Source: a virus
Reading direction: 5' to 3' (one strand)
IMG/VR virus record: IMGVR_UViG_3300025598_000230
Coordinates: 1 to 20,366 of that record
Length of the DNA: 20,366 nt
This document shows, piece after piece, positions 13,705 through 20,366 of the stretch (within the stretch, counting starts at the first letter, position 1; every line of letters begins with the position of its first letter). The position numbers and the translations under genes are program-made. The notes under the pieces were generated by a model. That model was not told the origin of the DNA. It was given only the letters and a program-made list of their open reading frames with translations, and did not search any database.

Positions 13705-16700
13705 ATGGCTCTTCAAATAGCAGACAGAGTCCAGGTAACCGCTACAGCTAACACCACAGTAAGTTTTACTCTTGGTTCAGCTGTAACGGGTTATCAATCA
13801 TTTGCTACTGCTGGTATCACCAACGGTAACACTGTATTTTATGGATCATCAGACGGTACTAACTGGGAAGTTGGTATTGGTATTTACTCGTCTACAGGTC
13901 CTACCCTAACTCGTTCTACAATATTATCCTCAAGTAACTCTGGTTCAGCAGTATCCACATTTGGTTCTTCAGTAAATGTATGGATTGATTATCCATCAGC
14001 TCAAGCAGTTTATAACGACCCTATCAATGGTGTTGTAACACCTTCTACCTCAATATTTAATAATAATATAGTAGACAAACAACTCTACTTACAGGGTGGG
14101 AATAATTTATTAGTTCAATCACAGACATTCAGTAATGCTTCATGGACTAAACAATACTCATCTGTGTCAGGTTCTATTACAGCACCTGATGGCACATCTA
14201 CTGCAACTCAATTAATACAAGATACAACAGCTTCTGTTTTTCATAGATTATATATTGTAGCTCAAGTAGTAATAGGCACTACTTACACATTCTCAGTCTA
14301 TGTAAAAGCAAATACAATGAACTTTGTTCAACTAAACCTTAATACAGCGTTTGGTTTTTATAATAGCTTTGATGTATCAACAGGAACAATTGGAACAGGC
14401 AATGGTTCAAGTCCCACTATGAAATCAGTAGGTAATGGTTGGTATAGATGCACAATTACAGGAACTGCAACATCTACAGGTAATGGTGAATGTAATATAG
14501 TATTAGTTTTAAATAATACATCAGGTGGTTTCCCAACCTATAATGGTGATGGAACTTCAGGATTGTATATATGGGGTGCTCAAATAGAAGCAGGAACTCA
14601 AGCATCATCTTACACACCCACAACCACAGCAGCAATAACCACCACTAACAACATCTCTGTTCCTAGTGGCTCTGTAGCAATTGGCGGAACAACTAACTCT
14701 ACATCTAACACTACAGGTGCTTTAACAGTAGTGGGTGGTATTGGATCATCTAGCAATATCTATTCATCAGGTGGTGCTACATCATCTGCATCACCAACCA
14801 CAGGTGGTATTTGGGCTTATCAACCTTATCCAGCATTTGCAGGCGGTTTCTTAAACAGCCCTGTTGTAGGATTTACAGCTTCAGCATGGAACAGTGCTTC
14901 AGGTGCAGTAGCATCACAAGCATACATGCAATTAAACGCTTTAACATATAATGTTAATCCACCTACTGCTAAATTAAGTTTCTATATAGGCGCTAACGGT
15001 GCATCTCCTACAGAGAAGATGTATTTATCTAGTGCTGGTGCTTTAACTACAACTGCTGACTCTACATTTAACACAGTTAAGGTTGGATTGGGTGGGGGAA
15101 ATGTAAGCACGAATATGGCTGTTGGCTACCAAGCACTAAATGCAACAGCAACAGGTGGAAATAATACAGGATTAGGTTATCAAGTTCTTGCATCTTTAAC
15201 AGGTGGCGTATCAAATGTTGCTATTGGTTCATCTGCATTATTAAGTAACAATAATGGCAATCAAAACATTGGTATTGGTCAAGCTACATTATATGCAAAT
15301 ACTTCAGGCAATCAAAATACAGGTGTTGGACATAATGCGTTTAGATTAAATATATCAGGTAGTAATAATATTGCTATTGGATATAACTCACTTTGGTATA
15401 ATACAACAGCAAGTGCTAATACTGCGGTAGGTTGGCAATCTCTTTATAACAATACCATAACAGGAAATTTAACTGCAATTGGTTATGGTTCTCTACAAAA
15501 CAACACTACCAATGTAGCAACACTAGGCACTATCACAGGTGGCACAGGATACACTGCAGGAACATACACAGGCGTAGTCATGACTTTATCGTCAGGTTCT
15601 ACTGCCACGACATACCCAACTGCTACTATCGTAGTATCAGGCGGTGCAGTAACATCTGTAACACTAACATCTAATGGTGTAGGTTTTATAGACACAACCA
15701 CAGTATTAACAGCACCTGCCGCATCTATCGGTGGAACAGGTAGTGGATTTAGCGTTCCTGTAGCATCTTTAGCAAGTGGAACAGGTAATACTGCAATTGG
15801 ATATCAAGCACTTACAAATAATACAATAGGTGGTTCTAATTCTTCTTTAGGTTACTATGCTCTTGGTAGTAATACTACAGGAAATGAAAATACCGCTGTT
15901 GGTAATTTATCATCAAATTCTAATACAACAGGATCAAATAATGTTTCTGTGGGATCATACTCATTATATTCAAACTCAACAGGCGGTAGAAATAATGGGT
16001 TAGGTCGTGGTACATTGTACGGAAATACTACAGGTAGTTCTAATCAAGCTATGGGATATAGTGCTTTATATTCCAATACCATAGGTAGTAATAATGTCGC
16101 TCTTGGTGATTATACTTTACAAATTAATACTACAGCAAGTAATCTTACAGCGGTAGGACATAACGCATTATTAAATAATACTACTAACGTAGCTACTTTG
16201 GGATCAATATCTGCTGGCGGTACAGGCTATAATGGCGGTGCATCAGGTGGACCATTAACTGTTCAAGCTTCATTATCAAGTGGCTCAACAGCAACAACAT
16301 ATCCAACATTAGCAATTACAGTTACATCAGGTGTAATTACTGCCGCAACTTTAGTCACCAATGGTGTGGGCTTTAAAGATATAACAACTGTTCTTACAGT
16401 AACTTCTGCCGCTATGGTTACAGCAGGTTTTTCCGCAGGTGGTTCAGGATTTACTATTCCTGTAGCATCTTTAGCAAGTGGATCAGGTAATACTGCTGTT
16501 GGTTATCAAGCACTAACAACTAATTCAGTAGGTGGAAGTAATACTAGTTTAGGATATCAAGCAAGTAATTCAAATACTACTGGTAGTAATAACACATCAT
16601 CAGGGTATCAAGCATTATTTCAAACTACTACAGGTGTTAATAATACTGCTGTAGGTTCAGGCGCAATGTATAGACAAGTTGCAGGTGGTAATTGCACCGC

Positions 16701-17172
16701 TGTAGGATACAATGCTTTATATACTTGTGCTATTAATAATAATACTGGTATTGGTTCTAATGCAGGATATGCTTTAAATTCAGGTCAATTTAATACTTTA
16801 ATTGGGCAAAATGCAGGATATTCAGGCACTAATAATTTATCTACAGGTGCTAGCAATACACTTATTGGATACAATACTGCTGTTGCAGGTGCAGCAGACA
16901 CTAACGAAATAGTAATTGGTGCATCAGCCACAGGTCTTGGCTCTAACACAACAGTAATAGGTAATAGCTCTACAACACAAACATATATAGCAGCTGGTAC
17001 ATTAAATGCACCACAAGTAAACGCAACAAATGGTCTAGTAGTCAATAAAGCAACCATTGCAACATCTTATTCTATACCTTCTGGTTCTAATGCAATGAGT
17101 GCAGGCCCAATTACAGTTTCAAGCGGAGTTACAGTAACTGTACCATCTGGATCTCGCTGGGTAGTCGTATAA
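13705..17172 (+). CDS. Large tail fibre with YadA-like repeats
   Basis: A 1155-residue adhesin-type fibre, presumably contacting the host. About residues 1-105 are an N-terminal domain common in phage fibres (IADRVQVTATANTTVSF, later SSTGPTLTRSTILSSSNSGS). Residues 133-305 look like a carbohydrate-binding module (NNLLVQSQTFSNASWTKQYS to GLYIWGAQIEAGTQASSY). From residue 471 come 17-residue repeats of the type TAVGYQALxxNTxGxxN (about 23), as in YadA-type trimeric beta-roll heads. They are interrupted twice (about 603-694 and 828-928) by a beta module. It ends GPITVSSGVTVTVPSGSRWV plus VV, a C-terminus also seen in the 18186 gene. GGAGCTTAA precedes the start. Confidence 0.8.
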   Translation: MALQIADRVQVTATANTTVSFTLGSAVTGYQSFATAGITNGNTVFYGSSDGTNWEVGIGIYSSTGPTLTRSTILSSSNSGSAVSTFGSSVNVWIDYPSAQAVYNDPINGVVTPSTSIFNNNIVDKQLYLQGGNNLLVQSQTFSNASWTKQYSSVSGSITAPDGTSTATQLIQDTTASVFHRLYIVAQVVIGTTYTFSVYVKANTMNFVQLNLNTAFGFYNSFDVSTGTIGTGNGSSPTMKSVGNGWYRCTITGTATSTGNGECNIVLVLNNTSGGFPTYNGDGTSGLYIWGAQIEAGTQASSYTPTTTAAITTTNNISVPSGSVAIGGTTNSTSNTTGALTVVGGIGSSSNIYSSGGATSSASPTTGGIWAYQPYPAFAGGFLNSPVVGFTASAWNSASGAVASQAYMQLNALTYNVNPPTAKLSFYIGANGASPTEKMYLSSAGALTTTADSTFNTVKVGLGGGNVSTNMAVGYQALNATATGGNNTGLGYQVLASLTGGVSNVAIGSSALLSNNNGNQNIGIGQATLYANTSGNQNTGVGHNAFRLNISGSNNIAIGYNSLWYNTTASANTAVGWQSLYNNTITGNLTAIGYGSLQNNTTNVATLGTITGGTGYTAGTYTGVVMTLSSGSTATTYPTATIVVSGGAVTSVTLTSNGVGFIDTTTVLTAPAASIGGTGSGFSVPVASLASGTGNTAIGYQALTNNTIGGSNSSLGYYALGSNTTGNENTAVGNLSSNSNTTGSNNVSVGSYSLYSNSTGGRNNGLGRGTLYGNTTGSSNQAMGYSALYSNTIGSNNVALGDYTLQINTTASNLTAVGHNALLNNTTNVATLGSISAGGTGYNGGASGGPLTVQASLSSGSTATTYPTLAITVTSGVITAATLVTNGVGFKDITTVLTVTSAAMVTAGFSAGGSGFTIPVASLASGSGNTAVGYQALTTNSVGGSNTSLGYQASNSNTTGSNNTSSGYQALFQTTTGVNNTAVGSGAMYRQVAGGNCTAVGYNALYTCAINNNTGIGSNAGYALNSGQFNTLIGQNAGYSGTNNLSTGASNTLIGYNTAVAGAADTNEIVIGASATGLGSNTTVIGNSSTTQTYIAAGTLNAPQVNATNGLVVNKATIATSYSIPSGSNAMSAGPITVSSGVTVTVPSGSRWVVV
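15115..16890 (+). repeat. 51-base (17-residue) YadA-like repeat array
   Basis: In-frame, degenerate 51-base coding repeats inside the fibre gene. Three blocks of about eight units are separated by two copies of an inserted module (15511-15786 and 16186-16488). The stretch from the second block to the third repeats at exactly 702 bases (234 codons), and the junction sequence CCTGTAGCATCTTTAGCAAG occurs at both 15757 and 16459, so a block plus module appears to have duplicated as one unit. Confidence 0.75.
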
Positions 17173-17173
17173 C

Positions 17174-18139
17174 ATGTTTGGTTTAAATGTATTCTCTCAA
17201 AGCCCTTTTGTAGCTTTAGGGGGAAATTATTACCCTTTTAGTATTACAGAAAATACTACATTAGATGATTTAAATAGTGAATTATCTCAGTTTTTACAAA
17301 GTATTACTGAGAATGCAACGCTAAATGATACACCTACCATATCAGCTCAATTTGCGGTTACATTTACTGACAATGCTGGAATTACAGATGTTCTAACAAT
17401 CACCGCCCAGTTTAGTGTATCTGATACTGAAAATGTAAGCTTTAATGATTCATCTACACAACAGTATAACTTTTTAGTTTCATTTAGTGAAAATGTCATA
17501 TTAAATGACTTTAATACTGAAGTTTCTACATTCCAAGAAACAATATCAGAGCCAATGACTTTGGCTGATTTTAGCACCCAGCTATCAACATTCTTGGAAA
17601 GTTTAACTGAAAATGCCGTATTTACTGACTTAAATACTCAACAGTTTAATGCTTTAGAAAGTATTACTGAAAACTTTAGTTTAGCTGATTTAGTTTCAAT
17701 GACAGCTCAGTTTGTAAACAGTATAACTGAAGCCACTACATTAGCTGATATAGAAACACTAACCAATGCTTTTATATTCACTATAACAGAAGATGCTCAG
17801 TATGCAGATAGTAATGTAGCAATAAAACAAATTATATACTCTATAACAGAAAATGCCTCACTAGCAGATTCAATAACAAGCAAAGCTAATTTTTTAGCAT
17901 CAACCCTAGAAACTTTAGGATTATTAGATTTATACACAACTAAAGGATGGTCAAATGTTAACAATACAGAAGCGAATAATTGGCAAGCTAATGCGAATAG
18001 TCAGACTAATACGTGGGTATTAGTAAATAATAACAATTCTGGTACTTGGACAATTATTAATACCCCTACAAATAGCACATGGGGTATGGTTAATAATACA
18101 GAAACATCGACTTGGAACCCAATAAATGATAGTCAATAA
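17174..18139 (+). CDS. Repeat-built structural protein (SITEN and Trp repeats)
   Basis: A 321-residue protein that is nearly all repeat. After 22 residues it has eleven tandem units of exactly 20 residues plus a partial twelfth (23-255), with consensus SITENxxLxDxxTxxxxFxx, and no gaps. The C-terminus (259-321) has six tryptophans spaced exactly 11 residues apart (Trp 259, 270, 281, 292, 303, 314), as in WGMVNNTETSTW. Constant unit length without insertions implies a repetitive fold such as a solenoid or fibre shaft; the Trp repeat may form a capping or trimer-forming part. It starts one base after the fibre stop. Similar repeats are known to me from phage virion genes, but with no defined function. 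Confidence 0.75.
   Translation: MFGLNVFSQSPFVALGGNYYPFSITENTTLDDLNSELSQFLQSITENATLNDTPTISAQFAVTFTDNAGITDVLTITAQFSVSDTENVSFNDSSTQQYNFLVSFSENVILNDFNTEVSTFQETISEPMTLADFSTQLSTFLESLTENAVFTDLNTQQFNALESITENFSLADLVSMTAQFVNSITEATTLADIETLTNAFIFTITEDAQYADSNVAIKQIIYSITENASLADSITSKANFLASTLETLGLLDLYTTKGWSNVNNTEANNWQANANSQTNTWVLVNNNNSGTWTIINTPTNSTWGMVNNTETSTWNPINDSQ
17240..17899 (+). repeat. Eleven exact-length 60-base coding repeats
   Basis: These encode the 20-residue SITEN-type units back to back without a single length change. The DNA copies are diverged, while the SITEN, Leu-x-Asp and Phe positions stay, so the phase is kept by selection on the protein. Confidence 0.8.
17948..18136 (+). repeat. 33-base coding repeats with Trp every 11 residues
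   Basis: Six TGG codons sit exactly 33 bases apart, each followed by a Val/Ile and Asn/Thr-rich stretch, up to the stop of the gene. It follows directly after the 60-base repeat array. Confidence 0.75.
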
Positions 18140-18158
18140 CGATAAAATTGACTATAAT
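18130..18158 (+). promoter_or_regulatory. Candidate promoter before 18186 fibre gene
   Basis: A perfect TATAAT (18153-18158) lies 17 bases after TAGTCA (18130-18135, four of six to the -35 consensus). The inverted repeat AGTCAAT/ATTGACT (18131-18137 and 18147-18153) overlaps it and could act as an operator. Transcription would start near 18165, leaving a 20-base leader with a TAAGGA ribosome binding site before the ATG at 18186. Confidence 0.4.
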
Positions 18159-18185
18159 ATTAACTAATGATATAAGGATTTTTAC

Positions 18186-19580
18186 ATGGCATCCACCTAT
18201 TCAACCAGTTTAAGATTGCAGCTCATAGCTACAGGTGAGCAAGCAGGTACTTGGGGTAATACTACCAATACCAATCTAGGTACTTTATTAGAACAAGCCA
18301 TTACAGGCGTAGGCGCTATTACGCTTAATGTAACCACATATACATTAACGGCTAATAATGGCTTAACTGACCAATCAAGAAATGCTGTTTTAGTATTCTC
18401 AGGTAGTCCATCAGGTGATTGCACTGTTACAGCTCCAGCTGTAGCTAAAACATATATTGTTAGAAACAATACGACTAAAAATGTGATTATGTCTATTGGT
18501 TCGGGAACTACTATTACTGTGCCTAGTGGTATTACATATATTATGTATACTGATGGCACTACAGGTTTTTATTTAGCAACTAACTATAATCCGTCTAATG
18601 TAGCTATTATTGGTGGTACTATTGATGGTACAACTATTGGTGGTACAACTATTGCCAATGGTTCGTTTTATGATATGTATGCTTATGATGGAGCATTTTT
18701 AGGAGTTAATCCTACAGCTCAAACGGTAACAATATCTCAAGCAAGCCCTGCTGTTGTAACATTAGCTTCTGGAACTCCTCCAAAACAAAACGCGCAAGTG
18801 TCGTTTACATCTACTGGATCTTTGCCATCTGGAATTACATCTGGTGCTACATATTATGCATATAATATAGCAGGAACAGGACCTTATACATTTAACTTAT
18901 CAACTACATTAAATGGTGCCAACCCTGTAAATACAACCAGTGGATATGATCCTACTATATCAATGGTTATTAATTCTAGTGTTACATTTAATACGCCTAC
19001 TGTTTATATACCAAATGGATTTACTTTTAATAGTACAGGTGCTATTACTTTACCAGTAGGAACAACAGCTCAAGAGCCAGCATCTCCTACATATGGTATG
19101 ATTCGTTACAATACTACTACAGGTAGTTTTGAAGGATATTCAGGTACATGGGGTGCTATAGGTGGTGGTAGTGGTGCTGTAGCTGGTGGTGTTGTATATG
19201 AAAACAACAAACAAATCACTGTAAGTTACACAATGACTACAAGTAAAAATGGTGAATCTGTAGGACCTATTACTATAAATCCTGGAGTAGCTTCACAACC
19301 TTGCACTATTACTATAGCAACACCAGGTGTTATAACAGCATCAGGAACAGTTCCTTTGTTTGGTTCTACTGTGGTGTTTGCAACTACAGGTGCATTACCT
19401 ACAGGTATTACAGCAGGTACAACTTATTATGCAGTAAACGTATCAGGTTCTACATTTCAGATTGCCGCTACATATGGAGGTACTCCAATAGCTACATCTG
19501 GAACTCAATCAGGTACTCAATCATTTACAACTAATGTAAAAGTTACTATCCCAGCAGGCTCTCGTTGGGTAATATTATAA
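18186..19580 (+). CDS. Tail fibre protein with two plug-in modules
   Basis: A 464-residue fibre-type protein. Residues 1-120 are a start I recall from environmental phage fibres (STSLRLQLIATGEQAGTWGN, then TNLGTLLEQAITG). A module of about 85 residues recurs twice: about 177-263 (SLPSGITSGATYYAYN) and about 369-450 (ALPTGITAGTTYYAVN). The second copy splits the C-terminal motif: GPITINPGV comes just before it, and VKVTIPAGSRWVIL resumes after. In the 13705 fibre the same motif is uninterrupted. A TAAGGA ribosome binding site and a candidate promoter precede the gene. Probably a receptor-binding or fibre-shaft part. Confidence 0.7.
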   Translation: MASTYSTSLRLQLIATGEQAGTWGNTTNTNLGTLLEQAITGVGAITLNVTTYTLTANNGLTDQSRNAVLVFSGSPSGDCTVTAPAVAKTYIVRNNTTKNVIMSIGSGTTITVPSGITYIMYTDGTTGFYLATNYNPSNVAIIGGTIDGTTIGGTTIANGSFYDMYAYDGAFLGVNPTAQTVTISQASPAVVTLASGTPPKQNAQVSFTSTGSLPSGITSGATYYAYNIAGTGPYTFNLSTTLNGANPVNTTSGYDPTISMVINSSVTFNTPTVYIPNGFTFNSTGAITLPVGTTAQEPASPTYGMIRYNTTTGSFEGYSGTWGAIGGGSGAVAGGVVYENNKQITVSYTMTTSKNGESVGPITINPGVASQPCTITIATPGVITASGTVPLFGSTVVFATTGALPTGITAGTTYYAVNVSGSTFQIAATYGGTPIATSGTQSGTQSFTTNVKVTIPAGSRWVIL

Positions 19581-19589
19581 GGATAAAAT

Positions 19590-20168
19590 ATGGCAGTCAC
19601 GATAAACGCTTCAACCTCTAGTGGATTAATTCAGACAGCTGATACAAGTGGTCAGTTACAACTACAAACATCTGGTGTAACTGCACTTACTTTAGATGCA
19701 TCACAAAATGCTACATTTGCAGGGACTGTAACAGCTACTGGTGGATTTGTAGGTACTGGTGGTATGACAAATCTTGGAACAATAACAACTACATCAGGAA
19801 CTTCTGCATCTTCAGGAACTTTAAGTTTAACTAGTTATAAACAATTATTATTAGTATTTAATGCAGTGTCAACAAATTCTGCAACAAGTACTAGTAAACT
19901 TTATCTTGCTTCAGGACCATTAGCTCAAATAACAACACAGTTAGCTGCAGCTAGTGATAACTTTTATGGTTCAGTTTACATAGATTTATCTAATGGAGTT
20001 TATTGGGCTAATACATCTCCTGTTCCAACAGGTGCGGCTCCAACAGGAAATAATAGTAGCCCTTATACTGGTATTTCCACTTATACAACTGCTTCAACTG
20101 TAATTACAGTTTATACTGGTGGTGCTACATTTGATAATGGTTCAATCATAATTTACGGAGTGAAATAA
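19590..20168 (+). CDS. Tail fibre-type protein
   Basis: A 192-residue Thr/Ser/Gly/Ala-rich protein. It opens AVTINASTSSGLIQTADTSG, then LQLQTSGVTALTLDASQNAT, a start widely seen in phage fibre genes and typical of beta-structured trimers. The C-terminal half (SYKQLLLVFNAVSTNS, later STVITVYTGGATFDNGSII) could form a small globular or receptor-binding end. An AAGGAT ribosome binding site precedes the ATG. Function is inferred from composition and position. Confidence 0.65.
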   Translation: MAVTINASTSSGLIQTADTSGQLQLQTSGVTALTLDASQNATFAGTVTATGGFVGTGGMTNLGTITTTSGTSASSGTLSLTSYKQLLLVFNAVSTNSATSTSKLYLASGPLAQITTQLAAASDNFYGSVYIDLSNGVYWANTSPVPTGAAPTGNNSSPYTGISTYTTASTVITVYTGGATFDNGSIIIYGVK

Positions 20169-20169
20169 T

Positions 20170-20366
20170 ATGTCATCAGTAGTCATTTCAGGCGATAGTT
20201 CAGGTACCATTACCTTAGCAGCCCCAGCGGTAGCTGGTTCAAATACAATCACTTTACCAGCACAAACAGGCACTTCAGCAGTTTTATCTAGTGCTATTTC
20301 AGCAGTAGGTCAAATACCATTTTCTACAGATGGTTCTACATTAACACCTACAGCTAAAATAGTATC
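20170..20366 (+). CDS. Fibre-type protein, 3' end cut by window edge
   Basis: The frame stays open from the ATG at 20170 to the window end (65 codons and two bases). It starts SSVVISGDSSGTITLAAPAV, then AGSNTITLPAQTGTSAVL, a Gly/Thr/Ser-rich beta pattern common in phage fibre genes. A CGGAG ribosome binding site lies nine bases upstream, overlapping the end of the previous gene. The rest of the protein is outside the window. Confidence 0.6.
   Translation, partial: MSSVVISGDSSGTITLAAPAVAGSNTITLPAQTGTSAVLSSAISAVGQIPFSTDGSTLTPTAKIV

Noticed and set aside
15115-17899. Regular 51- and 60-base repeats as a possible CRISPR array
   Set aside because: They are in-frame, diverged coding repeats with no spacers; the period reflects protein repeats.
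18131-18153. AGTCAAT/ATTGACT inverted repeat as an intrinsic terminator
   Set aside because: The stem is AT-rich and no T run follows; an operator or chance repeat is more likely.
1-20366. tRNA genes, integrase, attachment sites or replication origin
   Set aside because: I saw no convincing tRNA cloverleaf, recombinase motif or origin-like repeat cluster; a tRNAscan run would be needed to be certain.

Overview
The window is a stretch of the late (virion structural) region of a tailed double-stranded DNA bacteriophage. All supported genes lie on the + strand, are tightly packed (many 1-8 base overlaps) and are AT-rich. The order is portal, co-chaperonin, scaffold, decoration-type protein, Mu gpT-like major capsid protein, small basic proteins, two connector/adaptor-type proteins, then a run of fibre genes. 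No tape measure, sheath or tail-tube gene is seen, which fits a podovirus-like virion, though such genes could lie outside the window.

Layout. Bases 2-6281 are the head module: portal (5' end cut by the window edge), a small hypothetical, a GroES-like protein, a scaffold-like protein, a conserved hypothetical, a decoration/minor head protein and the major capsid protein. It closes with a strong intrinsic terminator. Bases 6282-6640 look non-coding but hold the most striking feature: a 23-codon gene at 6423-6494 whose product closely matches PqqA, the ribosomal precursor peptide of the redox cofactor pyrroloquinoline quinone (PQQ). It has its own ribosome binding site, a candidate promoter, a near-perfect palindrome upstream and terminators on both sides, so it looks like an independently expressed 'moron' gene. 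A second candidate promoter follows, and its transcript would begin at a leader able to fold as an H-type pseudoknot.

Bases 6641-7888 encode two structural-type proteins and a holin-like membrane protein. Bases 7881-9427 and 10361-11714 encode small basic, glycine/lysine-rich proteins. Three share a C-terminal tag of the form RGxGxExKGKTxGxF, and two share a second motif around TKGKNLGD. Between and after them are two connector/adaptor-like proteins (9427-10356 and 11720-12643), each interrupted by an apparently inserted beta-rich module. From 12643 to the window end are virion surface and fibre genes. They include a 1155-residue fibre with 17-residue YadA-like repeats, a protein built of exact 20-residue repeats followed by an 11-residue tryptophan repeat, and further fibre genes with the same kind of plug-in modules.

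Host inference. PqqA makes sense only in a cell that carries the rest of the PQQ pathway (PqqB-E) and uses PQQ enzymes. The peptide's resemblance to proteobacterial PqqA, the low GC content and the absence of other pqq genes here suggest a phage of a PQQ-producing proteobacterium, possibly an aquatic methylotroph that depends on PQQ methanol dehydrogenase. The host assignment is inference. The peptide match and the gene layout are read directly from the sequence.
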